From positions 1,054,001 through 1,118,000 of the forward strand of contig JBBELK010000052.1 in assembly GCA_037783545.1 (NCBI GenBank): a stretch of 64,000 nt of DNA. The letters run 5' to 3'. Origin of the DNA: Henricia sp. BOLD:AAB3569. Its lineage: Eukaryota > Echinodermata > Asteroidea > Spinulosida > Echinasteridae. Numbering within the stretch: the first letter of the stretch is position 1; each line of letters opens with the position of its first letter. Below are positions 32,530 to 43,634 of this stretch, in pieces. The notes under the pieces were generated by a model. It searched no databases and was not told the DNA's origin. It was given only the letters and a program-made list of their open reading frames with translations. Position numbers and translations under genes: made by a program.

Positions 32530-34640
32530 ATACTAGACAACTCGTACCCGAGACAACTCGTACCCGGGACAACTCGAACCCGGGACAACTCGAACCCGAG
32601 ACGACTCGTACCCCTTTTGTTATCATTTTGGTAACATTTTTTAATGTCCTGCGAAACGTCCCCAAAAGTTCCAGCAAACATCGCGGCAAAAGTCAGTAAA
32701 GTCGAAACAGATATCACAGCGAAAGTTTCAACAAAGTCCTGGCAAATATCCCGGCAAAATTGCGCAAAAGTGCCAGGAAATGTTGTGGCAAAAATTGCGC
32801 CTGAAATCGGGTGAAATGTTTGTAAAACTATTGCCGGCAAAAGTGACACCAAAATTCGCGCCAAAAGTCCGAAAGTCTTGGCAAACGTCCCGGCAAATTC
32901 CCGATAAAAAGAAAAAGGTCCTACAAACTTCACAGTAAAAATGTCGTTCCAAGTAGGGGAAAAGTGACGGAAAAAAAGTCTCTACAAAAACAAGTTAGTG
33001 AAATGGTTTCATAAAGTGGCGCGCACGTACATGATAGAAAGGGTTCGAGTTGTCCCGGGCACGAGTCATGGGTACAAGTTGACCAGGCCCCAGGGTGTCT
33101 TTTTTTGGGTTCGAGTTGTCCCATGTACGAGTTGTCCTGTTTCCTATTCATCTGCCATGGTATTGTTCAATAAATATGATAAAGTGGCGAGGTCACGCTG
33201 GACCTACGTACCTACCTGCCCCCTTCCAACTCGCCCCCTGACTGACTCGCCCCTTACCAAGACCAAGTCCGAAGTCGCCCCCTGACTGCTGACCGAGTCG
33301 CCCCTTAGCGTACCCGCCCCCTTGACAGTACGGGCGCATGGACATTTTATCGGATGTCTTACTATTGTTGGACATCATACCATGGCATAGTCGGACAAAA
33401 TTGTCCTAACATAGTGCGATTGTCATACAATTGTCAGACTTGATTCTTTCATGGGCCATTTCGGGGGAAACAGTCCAGTATCACATATTTACAATAGCGC
33501 CCTCATTTCCAGCAGCTCAAAACACCTTAGGTTTAACTTGCGGCGGGTACCTGCAAGTTGCAAACAATTATATTACAATAAAGAAATGCATCTCGCTATT
33601 TAAATACCTGTATAAATTGTGTCAATTGATGTATTACTATCAATTCATATTTTATTTTATTTTACATTACCAGAAATATTGGCTGCTATTTAAAGCATAC
33701 TGGGGAATCCGTTCCATTACATTCGTCAGCATGCATCCCTGTTATTAATTTTTTTTAAAGCGGAGTAAATTAAGATCGTCATTTGAAATTTTGGTAACAA
33801 TGGGACAGTCATAAGGAACAGAACCCAATACAATTTCTGGAAAGTATAGAAATCGTTTCTTTTCGGTATAACATGACTGAATTGATTAAATTACATCAAA
33901 ATGACTCGGGCGTGTGTTGGCTCAACACAACAGCCGGTTACTCCACAGATTTGCGTGGATTTCCTCGGGGTATAGTATCGTCGCTTCACAGAGTGGAAAT
34001 TCCCTGAGATCTCAAGATGTCCGGATCTGGGGTTGTAAACATTTCCAGATTCACGTTGCCTTTGTTTTCCAGTACGTAACGTTTGTTACTATGGGGGGAA
34101 AATGCAGCCGACTTCGCGTGTTCGCGTTCAGGGCACTTTTTGAAATCGGGCCAGATGGTCAGGGGGCAACTCGGTCAGGAGGCGACTAGGCCAGGGGCGA
34201 CTAGGCCAGGGGGCGACTTGACCTACAATCAAAATAATCGACCTGGCAACTATGCCGATATACGTTAGGATTTTGGAAACGGGACAACTCGTACCCGGGA
34301 TAACTCGAACCCAAAAAAAGACAACCGGGTCAACTCGTACCCAGGACAACTTGTACCCGGGACAACTCGTACCCTTTCCCATCATGTACGTTCGCGCCAC
34401 TTTATGAAACCGTTCTGGCACTATTGCCCCTACTTTGAGCGACACTTTTACCGTGAAGGAATTACCAGGATTTTTGCTGGGACTTTTGGCGTGACTTTTG
34501 TCGGCACTTTTACCGGCACTTTTACAGACTTTTGACCCTACTTCAGCCGCAATTTCTGTCGCAACTTTTCGACTTTTGCCAGGACTTTGTTGGAAGTTAT
34601 GCCATAATTTCTATCGCAACTTGGTGACTTTACACCTAAT
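32530..34640. repeat. Large foldback with arms of degenerate short repeats
   Basis: Left arm (about 32530-33320) reads GACAACTCGTACCCGGGACA, then many GGCAAAAGT/GGCAAACGTCC units, TTTCATAAAGTGGCGCGCAC, GGGTTCGAGTTGTCCCGGGC and CGCCCCCTGACTG. Right arm (about 34150-34640) has the inverses in reverse order: GTCAGGGGGCAACTCGGTCA, GGGACAACTCGTACCCGGGA, GCGCCACTTTATGAAACC, then ACTTTTGGCG/CTTTTACCGGCA units. The loop at 33330-34140 is ordinary AT-rich DNA without a recognised gene. Confidence 0.7.
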
Positions 34641-34691
34641 TTTGGAATGACTTGACTGTACCTTTGAAGTGTTTTAGAGGGGAAACTGGAT

Positions 34692-35183
34692 TTATTTTTT
34701 GTCAGGCCGGCAAATTTTTGTCCGGGTGCTAATGGTACTTGTGATGATTTTGTTTGGGCGGCACGCCCGGACAAAACCAGTAGTAGAGAACGCTGCATAG
34801 AGGTCGAACACCTTTTGCTTCTTCAACAACTTCGCAGTGCAGCCTTGGTCTTGTGCATTCATGCCTGTCGTCGACTCAGATGTTACAACTACAAGCATTC
34901 TCTTAATGGATTTTTGCTTCTGCAGCGAAACCAACTGCTGGACATCCCCTTGAGATGGATGTACCTCCAAGTATGGGCAATACCTGGCAATTTCTGACGT
35001 TTTGGGGATTTCTGGTGTCTTTAGAACTTGAGGTGGCTGGTTAGCACGTATGGGTGACTTGTTTCCATCGTCAAGGCATTTAGTGTGAGCTCTCCAGATG
35101 TTTCTGGCCAAATTGTTTTTCCTGCTGTAGATGTTGCAGAATGGGCATGGGAATCGGTCACAGGGTTTGTGTTGCTCAGTCAC
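34692..35183 (-). CDS. 163-codon ORF with a degenerate zinc finger, probably retroelement-derived
   Basis: An open frame on the minus strand starts MTEQHKPCDRFPCPFCNIYS. The CPFC pair followed by KNNLARNIWRAH resembles a C2H2 finger whose first His has become Asn. The rest is Lys/Ser-rich. It lies immediately 3' of a decayed gypsy integrase on the same strand, so it may be an extra 3' ORF of that element. A 3' portion shares words with 48838-48990 (ACTTTACACCTAATTTTGGA), so this end is repetitive. Real expression is doubtful. Confidence 0.4.
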   Translation of the reverse strand: MTEQHKPCDRFPCPFCNIYSRKNNLARNIWRAHTKCLDDGNKSPIRANQPPQVLKTPEIPKTSEIARYCPYLEVHPSQGDVQQLVSLQKQKSIKRMLVVVTSESTTGMNAQDQGCTAKLLKKQKVFDLYAAFSTTGFVRACRPNKIITSTISTRTKICRPDKK

Positions 35184-35659
35184 ACATAATGCCGACTTTG
35201 CCCCAAAGGACTTGTCACACCTGATGCTCTCCGCTCGACCGTCATGTCATCGGGGGGACCGGTTTGGTGTGAATGATCGGCGGGGAGAGTCGTGGCATTT
35301 CCGGCTGTGGCTTCTTTTCGGCATCAGCCGGAGAAACAGGAAATAAGTTTTTAGAAACGCGAAATACGCTTTTATGTTACTGCAGGGTCCGACTTGGTCC
35401 ACTCTCTATATCGCGGAGGCAGCCAGTGCTTTCGGCTGTTCTCTCCTTTGGCCGTCACCGAGTCTCTTGATGTAAGACTTGATGGATCTCGTACGTATGT
35501 CATCATTACTCCCATGCATATTATTTTCCTGTACGTCGCTGGTTATCGCATCTGCCATAGTGCCATGCGTACCGTCACTCCCACCTTACCCATTAGGGTT
35601 CAGATCCGCTGCAGGCACTGTCCATCCTCCTCAGGTTTTGCAGGCTGTCTACTTCTCTT

Positions 35660-36660
35660 TTCTTTCCCCTCCACCATGACTTGTCAACTCAACCTTCAAA
35701 AGGCTAGAGGCGATTTGTGTAAACAACTCTGGACTTGTGGCGTTGACTTTTTTGTATTCGAACAATCACGTCCCTCAGAATGTCTGTTACAAGGTAGGGC
35801 GCTTCCCACCTTGGCTGGAGCTTGGGAAACAACTCAACATGCCTCTGCTCGACTACTGATGTCACAGCAGTCCTCGGTTCCAAACCGTTTGGCTTATTTG
35901 ATGTTTGGTAGTTCCGTTTTTGATATTTTGCAGCTTTTTGCAGATGGACTCTGGCATGCTCATGGCTTCATGCATCCTCTCTTGCAGTTGCAAGGCATAG
36001 TCGCCGATCTTCCGGGTTTGCTGATCTTCCGACTTGACTGGCAGTTCCACTTCTTGGCCAAATGTATGATAGTTTAGGGTTTGTCTAGACATACTGTGCA
36101 TGGTGTGTCATTGTCATCATCACCAACTGCAGGTGGAGCTCCTATTTCAATTGATTCTCGGCGACAAGCTCAGCATATGTTTGAACATGCGGTTAAAGCG
36201 TTCAACTTGCCCATCGCTTTGAGGATGGTGGGGGAGAAGGGTTATCATCCGTTTTTTAAATCAATACCAAGAACTTCTCTTGAAAAAGGTTGCTTTGGAA
36301 CTGCGGGCCAGCCTTGGTCACTATTTAACTGCCGTGGTGTGCCATGTCGGGAAACAAACTCTCTAACAAGAACATCAACAATTGTCTGTGCCGTAATATG
36401 CTTGACAGGAAAAGTCTCGGTCCACTAAGTGAAGTAGTCCGTTATGGCGACAATGTACCGGTTCCTCCTGCCCTCTGTATGCCTCTCTATTGGAACCCCT
36501 GGGATCTCTTGAGTGGCGCTCTATCTCCATGGGGAGGATGTTTGTGTTTGGCACGTTGAAGGCATCTATTACACCATAGCACCACGCAGTTCCTCATGTT
36601 CTCCCCCAAAAAAATCTTGATTTTACCTTGGCGTAGTTACATGTATTTCAAGGTGACTGG
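35660..36660 (-). pseudogene. Decayed Ty3/gypsy retrotransposon integrase
   Basis: On the minus strand, several frames carry short matches to gypsy-type integrase in the right order: the zinc-finger tail and linker (KHKHPPHGDRAPLKRS, near 36545), catalytic core around ITDYFT and FVSRHGTPRQLNSDQGW, the late core motif HPQSDGQVERFNR near 36200, and the C-terminal region (LQPRWEAPYLVTDI) near 35810. Frames change several times and stops interrupt the core, so it is not functional. No LTRs, reverse transcriptase or RNase H could be found in the window. Confidence 0.8.
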
Positions 36661-36868
36661 CTGTGGGGTCGTCATGAAGTTGTTTGAAAACCTTGTCTCA
36701 AATCCACCTAGAAGCCATTGGGAATGATGTGGGTCATCCTCTTCCCAACACTTGCATAACACATTATTGTGATTTTTTTGTATTTATTTTTAAAAAAAAA
36801 TTGCAAAAAAACAAGACATTGGGTTTGTACTTTGTAGGGAGACCTGAAGGAGTGCATGTATACCACTG

Positions 36869-36965
36869 TGCCTCATAGGTCAGCTGGTAGAGCTTCTGCC
36901 TAGAGAGTAAGAGGCCGTGGGTTCAAATCCTCATGAGGCTCATGTGATTTTTCTCTCATCCGGTC
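36869..36965 (+). mobile_element. tRNA-like SINE (+), tail TTTTTCTCTCATCC
   Basis: Acceptor strands GCCTCA and TGAGGC pair, the D arm reads GTCAGCTGGTAGAGC, and the B box is GGGTTCAAATCC. The anticodon stem is mispaired, so it is not a working tRNA. The tail GATTTTTCTCTCATCC is shared with 23941, 53456 and 54056. Confidence 0.7.
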
Positions 36966-37044
36966 CCATGTTTGGTTAAAACTTTCCCCTAGGCATATTT
37001 GCAAATTTCAAACTGAACTTCTCCATTTTGTTAACAATTTACAG

Positions 37045-37365
37045 AATTCACAGGACATTGGAACAAAAATGGTTCACAGTGTAACCAACACTCAGAGATG
37101 GCCGTCTTCACAGCAGCAAGGGATCCATGGCAACAGGCCAGTGATGGCCAATCAAGTATTGTGGGATCAGGAATCGCTCATCAATGCCAGTCGAGGTGCA
37201 CAGTGTTTACCCTTTGTTAACATGCCAGCAAGGGATGTGGGTATGGCCCTCAGGCTCCTTGCAGACAGTTGGTTGTATGAGAGACAAATAGGCTTTCAGA
37301 TGCGAACAATTGCTGATGAGGTGTATGCACGACATCAAAGACGGAGGAATAACATCTTGACATAG
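37045..37365 (+). CDS. Candidate BH3-only apoptosis protein (Bmf/Bim-like), coding exon
   Basis: A 98-residue frame starts at ATG 37069 (context AAAAATGG) and stops at 37363-37365. A TTTACAG acceptor ends at 37044 and the eight codons after it are open in frame, so an upstream exon, coding or not, is likely but not found. Near the C-terminus the segment RQIGFQMRTIADEVYARHQR fits a BH3 helix: hydrophobics at the four standard positions (I, M, I, V) and the invariant small residue-Asp pair (AD). It aligns with Bmf (QI-L--IAD-F) and Bim (LRRIGDEF-A). BH3-only proteins bind the groove of Mcl-1/Bcl-2 guardians. There is no membrane anchor. The divergent Mcl-1-like gene is 6 kb away. The motif is short, so homology is inferred and not proven. 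Confidence 0.62.
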   Translation, partial: NSQDIGTKMVHSVTNTQRWPSSQQQGIHGNRPVMANQVLWDQESLINASRGAQCLPFVNMPARDVGMALRLLADSWLYERQIGFQMRTIADEVYARHQRRRNNILT

Positions 37366-37379
37366 CGCCGACAACTGGT

Positions 37380-38030
37380 GTTTGCACGACCTTTCTCGTG
37401 TGCACAGAAAATCAATGCAGGTTGAGGAAACTGCATTTTACCGTGATAAACTGCTAAATGAACGGAGAAATTCTAGGTCGGCTTTATGAATAACTTATTG
37501 GTTACGCCATTGTTACAAGGGCTGCAGTTCAACTTGATAAAATTCTATGTACATTAACAGAATTGCTGACTGATGATGTTTCATATGAAGTAAAGCAGTG
37601 AACAAAAGCAATAAGGAAAATCTGCTGCATACCATCACATGCCAAGTTTTTAACACTTTAATACCAATTTGGCTAAGTACTTAATTACAGTATAAAGTAC
37701 CGGTAGTTGTCGGTAACATATGCTCAGGCTTATTCAGTGTTACTTTTTGTGTCAAGGGATTTAACACTTTTGATAATTGCCAAGTCTATTCATGTACATA
37801 CATATCTAAAAACGTTTCAGATCAAGTGTTCATTTACATTTAAAAGGACTATTGTATAAATTGCAATGATCTGAAGTTTTTTTTTTACAAGTCGACAAGA
37901 AAAACCTTGCTCAGTGTTGATGGCATCGGTAAAAAACACCTCATGATTTTTTTCAATCTAAAATGGTGTCTTTGTACGGACGAAATTACTATAAGGCGAA
38001 GGTACATGTAAATAATATTATTTTAAATTC
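37380..38030. other. 3' flank of the BH3-like exon, nothing recognised
   Basis: No canonical AATAAA within about 250 bp of the stop codon. AT-rich unique-looking sequence. Confidence 0.4.
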
Positions 38031-38036
38031 ATAAGT

Positions 38037-38415
38037 ACCTTAGACAGTTTATGCATCGCTATTGGCTGAGAGTACGTCACGTGGCCAGTCTTAAACGGAT
38101 GATAAAGGCCCGGCGAGTCTTAAACATTTTTGAGCCTGGCTCGCCGCCGCGCCCAGTTTCAGCGCGTATAGAACACGTGCACGCACACGCTCAGAAGCAA
38201 TGTTATTGCATTGTATTTACCTGGCCGTGTGTGCGTGCGCGATTGAACAAAAACAACCTGACGCACAACACATTAAACAATGCGCACGATGCATGTAGGA
38301 AAATACAAAATGGCCAAATTGAGACATTTATTGCGGAAGAATTATGGGAGTTTGACTGATTTACACAAAAAGGTACTTATGAATGGGAATAAAAGTGCGT
38401 TTTGCCAGTCTTAAA
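38037..38415 (+). repeat. Interspersed repeat, copy related to 230-625
   Basis: Colinear with 230-625. The 3' end reads GGGAATAAAAGTGCGTTTTG then CCAGTCTTAAA. Confidence 0.7.
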
Positions 38416-38426
38416 TGCCTAGCGTA

Positions 38427-38875
38427 CATCGACATTGCAACTGGAAGCAACTCAACTGATCAGTTGCTATCGATGTATGCGTAGCGCGCTCATCAACGGC
38501 AACTGATCAGTTGCACAACTAGCAGCAACTGGCAACATCCAGTTTTCAGAGCACGCACATCGACACGGCATCTCGGTAAAGCCTATAGAGTACATTGACC
38601 TTGCAACTGGAAGCAACTGTTGCTTGCAGTAGCTGTCGATGTGTGCGCACGTATTCCGACTTACACGTGCAACTGACAGCAACTACGCGTACATTGACGC
38701 AACTGACCGCAACTGGGTACAACTAGTTGCCAGAAAGTAGAACATGAGCAACTAGCAGCAACTGGGATTTTTCTAGTTGCCAGTAGTTGCAAGTACGCGC
38801 ACATCGACCTTTTTGAGCAACTGATCAGTTGCTCCCAGTTGCCGCGAGTTGCTTCCAGTTACAATCCTTATTAAA
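38427..38875. repeat. Cluster of CAACTG / CAGTTGC repeats
   Basis: In 450 bp the hexamer CAACTG or its complement CAGTTG occurs more than 20 times, often as CAACTGATCAGTTGC or GCAACTGGAAGCAACT, interspersed with CATCGATG/ACATCGAC words. The spacing is irregular, so it is not a simple tandem array. CAACTG is both an E-box variant and a Myb-type core, but the repeats may just reflect a degenerate foldback. Confidence 0.75.
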
Positions 38876-38879
38876 TGAG

Positions 38880-40550
38880 CATACACACTCATTCTTTCGC
38901 ATTTACCGTGACACGTAAACCATGAATGAAGTTGGCAGCTCTAATCATGTACATACAAGTGCTGCCTTACATCATGCTGTACATGTATCCTGCTCACTGA
39001 TGTATGATGCAACACGTGTAAATTTAAAGAGCATAAAGTGATTAATGGCTTTCCACTGACACTGTATTCCTAAACTTTACAGCGTCAATGAGAAGGTGCA
39101 TCGTAGCGTTATAGCCAGAAAGAGTTTGAGAAAAATCCGTTTTGAAATGAAAATGCCACCAATACACTTATAGTTCCTTATATCTTTATTAATCATTTGT
39201 GTGAAAAAAATAAACATGTTATATGTAGTACTACTACATTGTAGGCTATAAAAATTATTGCATTTAATCATTGGATTAGCATACAAATTTGTAGGAAAAG
39301 TATACCCAAGAAACAAGACATGTGCTGAACATGTGCAACTTGACATTATTTTTATGCAAAGAACAATATGATGCACTGAAAAGTGGATACAAACTTCACA
39401 AAGAATGGCTTATGGGCGCTGCTATTTTGTCCTAAAACCGGGCAAAGAACAACATTTTTCTGTTTTTTCGAGTATTGCCATACACGTAGGAATGCGTAGG
39501 AGCCGTATGCAAAAGCACCATTCTTTGGACAAAATGGTGGCATTTATACAACAAGGTTTGTGATCTACGTACGTTTCAGCGGACTGGGTGATATTTCTTG
39601 TTCTCTGTATTTAATAATGTGCGAGTTGCACTTAAGTACAATGCCTGTTCTTTCTCGAGTATATTTCTTCTTTATAACATGTTACAATTTTACTATATAT
39701 TGCATATCCTGGCGACTCTGGTCCCTGACTGTGTTAAGGGTATAAGACGCAAACAATCTGCCACTATATACATGTAGTTGCAAATTATTTATTGTAGTGT
39801 AACAAATTTAAATGCTTGCTCACAACATGGAGGAAGGTTTGTTGCTAAAGGGAGTCCAAGGAAGCATTTTGCACCCCCATCAGCAAAAAACCATTATGCT
39901 TTTTTTTTATTGTAAGGCGGAATACCAGTATCATGTTTTATATGATCTCTACCACTGACCTATATGCACTAGACGGAGCATGCAACAGCGTGGAAATGCC
40001 AGAATTGAAGCCACGCGCCAGCCATCTTAGTATTCCTAAGACAATGCTTTGCCTAAACTGATCCCCGGTCTATAAAATCACTTGCATTCCACTAATTAAA
40101 CACATGTCAAGGCAAGGCATTGTTTCTGGGGTACCAAGATGGTAGCTTGAAGTTTAGAGGGCATTGCTGCATCCAGTGGTCAGATATGTATGTCATAAAC
40201 GGCAATGTTGCAGCAACTGCCATTAGTTATATTGTGAGTGGTTCTCAGGAAATTCAATTTTATTTTTATCCTAACAAATGTTTAAAGCATTTACATGTAC
40301 TTTATTTTAATGAAAAACATCATTCTTTGTATTTTACAAATCGGACACCCTGTGAAAAACGCAATTTTTATACGGCAATTTTTGCGCCTTGTCCACATTG
40401 TGTGGCACACAGCGCGCCCTCTGGAGACGGAAGAAAACAGATTAGACAGGCCACCAGTCCGGAGGATGCACTGGGAGGTCTACGCCTTGAACTATTCGCG
40501 GACCGCCAATAATTCAAAATATTGACAGTAATTGTTAAATAACTATTTTT
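38880..40550. other. Intergenic, no supported gene
   Basis: The longest frame (40120-40512, plus) has no recognisable domain and no clean splice context. Sequence around 39300-39530 is related to 42420-42670 (CCAAGAAACA-AGACAT, CAAAGAATGG), an old repeat. Confidence 0.45.
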
Positions 40551-40553
40551 CCC

Positions 40554-40761
40554 GTATTAGGACGACCGTTTTGGGTAGAGTGCTTACAGAAACCACTAAA
40601 ACCTCAAAATTGTCGGAAAGAAACTCATGAATTGACACCCATTTTCTCGACCTAATTCTCTGAAAAAAATGTTTCGCGACCTAGACGAAAATGGTTTTTG
40701 AAGCACTTGGCGTTAGGACGACCGGCTATCGGTCGCCCTAATGCGGTCGGTCGTCCTAATA
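40554..40761. mobile_element. Short element with GTATTAGGACGACCG inverted ends
   Basis: GTATTAGGACGACCG at 40554 and CGGTCGTCCTAATAC at 40747, about 208 bp apart, with further GGTCG-CCTAA words inside (40735, 40789). Confidence 0.65.
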
Positions 40762-41418
40762 CGCCTTTTTTACCCATAACCGGTCGACCTAAACGCGAAA
40801 AAGCAGGTTGTTAGATAACTAAACGCTGGTCGATATGTTTTCATTGATGTCTTATTTGAAAGTGAATAACTTATGTTTCTAGAAAATTATCAATTCAAAA
40901 AAAAAAATTTTTTTCCAAGGTGCCACACCCAATACATCTTTAATTATTGCTCTTGTATGTACTGTACAGTATGGCAGTTTTGTAAAGGAGCGATTTACAA
41001 TAACCCCTTCCGGCCTAAAATTAGCAACAGTGCTGTAAACCTTTTCCAGTCTGTAATTACAAATCGGAATCAAATTTCATAGCAGAAAAACCTGCTAATA
41101 ATCAAGTTTGTGCTGAAAATGAAAATTGTCCGGTAGATTTTGGCTAGCAACCTGTTTTAAGCACTGTAATTTGTATCATGAAATTTGGGCCTGATGATTG
41201 CCTCCACCTCAAAATTACCACTATTGGTCGAGAGTAAAAAAATGCTGATAAAATTCCACTTTAATATTCCCATCATATGGAGATGGGTGTGCTCAAGTAC
41301 CTTTGTAACATTTTGATATTTTGCAATTATAACACGACTTTGTACAGTACGATCTTCAATAAAATGCGGTGTGATGAGATATTTTCCCCATTGTAATTTC
41401 TTATTTAAAGATTCTATG

Positions 41419-41526
41419 TAGACCCTTTGCACGGGCGGCCATGACAGGGGGTAGGCACTTTGTGGATCTATTGTCGCATTATTTAAAATATGAAAACCTG
41501 TCATGGCCGCCAGTGCAAAGGGTCTA
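41419..41526. mobile_element. Short MITE with TAGACCCTTTGCAC TIRs
   Basis: TAGACCCTTTGCACGGGCGG then CCATGACAGG at the left and the inverse CCTGTCATGGCCGCCAGTGC then AAAGGGTCTA at the right. ATTTAAAG lies near both ends and could be the target duplication. Confidence 0.7.
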
Positions 41527-41529
41527 TTT

Positions 41530-43230
41530 AAAGTCCACGTGTGTTGTAATTTGCAGTGAGACAATGTCCCTTTAACAGCGTTTGCCCTCAACATTGCTGG
41601 CCAACAGGGCCAGTTGGCTCAGGTCTTCACTGGCCCGTTGGCATTTCAAGTGGCCCGGTTACCGTTACAATACATGTATCTGGTTGTGTTTTTTTGTACA
41701 CATTCGACTTTTAATGTTTGCAATAACCATGTATGAGTGAATATAAAACAATTGGTAGTCATCATCATGGGTTCTCCCCAGTACAATTAGTCCAGTAGCG
41801 GTTTTTATGGCCGTGAGAGTCTGAAGAACGATCAAAGTGTTTGTATAAATCTTTTAGGTGGTCTTTTTTTTACGAAAGAAATTATGCGCACGGCGTGGGT
41901 CTGTTACTTTAACTGTCCAGCCAGACCATTTGGAGAGGCTTTCCAACTGTCCCGAGATGATATCAACTGTCATTTGGCCAACGGACCAGTGCTAAATAGA
42001 ACGCTGCCTTTTCATTATAACATCTACAGTATGTGCGAGAAGCTGAAACTTTTCAATGTGATGAAATTGCTTTGAAGTTACTTCAAATTTAGTAGGCGTA
42101 CACATGTAAGCTTCTTTCCACAGTAATGGGGTACATTTGTGACATACATGTACAAGATCTTTGGTCCCAGTTCACTTTAAATGTCTTAATCATATCTTTA
42201 AATCATGCAGCTAAACTGAGGAAATAACTTTTGCACCGAGGAGTAACAAAAATAGTCCTACAACATACATTTCTGAATCAAGTAGAAAAATATATCCCAA
42301 AATATATCCAAGAAATCTTACTTCATTTATCAAAATATATCAAGAAAAATATAGCTTTCTATACTATAGACCACTATTAAAATGTTTAGGCTTTACTACC
42401 TGAAAAGTACTTAAAAGAGAATTATATATACCCAAGAAACAAAAGACATTGTTGTAAACAAGTGCAACTCGTACATTATTATTTTACAAAGAACAAGATA
42501 TAAGACCTACTGAAAAGCGGACACAAACTTCGCAGAGAATGGCAACTGCAGCGATACCTTGTTGTATGGACGCCACCATTTTGTCTGAAAACTGAGCACA
42601 ATCCTATGACATTCCCGAAAAAGTCATATGCAAAAATGTCATTCTTTGCCTAGTTTTCGGACAAAGTGGCGGCACCCATTAAGGCTGTGCCTAACGAATC
42701 GAATATTCGAATAGCATTTTATCGAATCGAATATTCGGTATGTGCTTTTTCCACTCTAAACTAAACATGTCTTTCAGCTAGGAAGAAGTTAAAAAACATT
42801 TTTCCTTTGCCGAAGTAGCTGCTTCGATGTCATATTTGCATCCAACTACAAGTCCAGTGTACAAGGGCCGACGAAAATATCTGCAAAAACCTCTTTGGGC
42901 GAGAGACTGCTATGCAAGTTACAACATAAAGTCTAATTTTAGCACAGATTATTTTTTTAGGTTGCAAATTCGGCAACAAAAAGGCTGCTGTATTCCTGTG
43001 AGCTGTGATGAGTTCGGATATGCCAAAATCAATTAATTTCACAGCAAACTTTTTTGTCGAAATCTTAAGAAAAAGAATTCACGCATCTAAACAAAAAAAT
43101 GAGACCGATTTTTTTGAATAGTAAATTATTCGAAAATGCACAGGCCTAGCACCCATAAGCCATTTTTGTGAAGTTCGTATCTGCTTTTCAGTGGGAAATA
43201 TTTCCTGTTCTTTTTCTAAAAATAATGTAC
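41530..43230. other. Intergenic, repeats only
   Basis: No gene supported. AATCGAATATTCG words at 42697-42736 and TTATTCG at 43127 mark a small palindromic repeat. Confidence 0.4.
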
Positions 43231-43235
43231 GAGTT

Positions 43236-43564
43236 GTACTAGTAATAATGACGTCTTATATAGCACACATATCTAAGGTGGGATACTCATGGTGCTTTAT
43301 TACATTATTACCCTGGTCATTGGGCCCAACTCCTTGAGGAGTATGCAGCCCCTGCAGCCTGACACAAGCATGACATAGTGCCAAAAGGCTGCAACCCTTG
43401 CAGGTACCCATTTACTCCTGGGTGGAGAGAGGCAACTTATGGCAAAGTGCCTTGCCCAAGGTCACACGCACCTTGATCGTGGCCGGGAATCGAACCCACG
43501 ACCATGGATTTAGGCACGGTCTTGAATTCAATGCACCAAACCACTCAGCCATGATACTCCATGG
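43236..43564 (-). mobile_element. Class II tRNA-derived SINE (-) next to the FBP 3' end
   Basis: On the minus strand the head carries a GGCTGAGTGGTTTGGTGCAT A box and a GGGTTCGATTCCCGGC B box, then a body with CCTTGGGCAAGGCACTTTGCC. An AATAAA (minus strand, 43301-43296) lies inside it, 334 bp past the FBP stop codon, and could act as that gene's poly(A) signal. Confidence 0.8.
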
Positions 43565-43634
43565 TACCTGTTTAGCACAATGTCTTTTGTTTCTTGTGTA
43601 TACTTACTTCCCCTGTAATCTAGGTAAAAGTGTT

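Noticed and set aside
32523-32933. 136-codon minus-strand frame full of GTFAKTF/ETFAVISV repeats
   Set aside because: The periodic protein comes from the degenerate DNA repeats of the foldback arm; composition and frame-independence argue against a gene.
35394-36077. 227-codon plus-strand frame
   Set aside because: It is antisense to the decayed gypsy integrase, whose motifs are on the minus strand.
36869-36940. Candidate functional tRNA gene
   Set aside because: Acceptor strands pair, but the anticodon stem is broken, and the tail word is shared with other copies, so it is a SINE.
38427-38875. CRISPR-like or satellite array of CAACTG
   Set aside because: Motifs occur in both orientations with no fixed period, so neither model fits.
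41157-41594. 145-codon minus-strand frame
   Set aside because: It runs through the 41419-41526 MITE and shows no recognisable domain.
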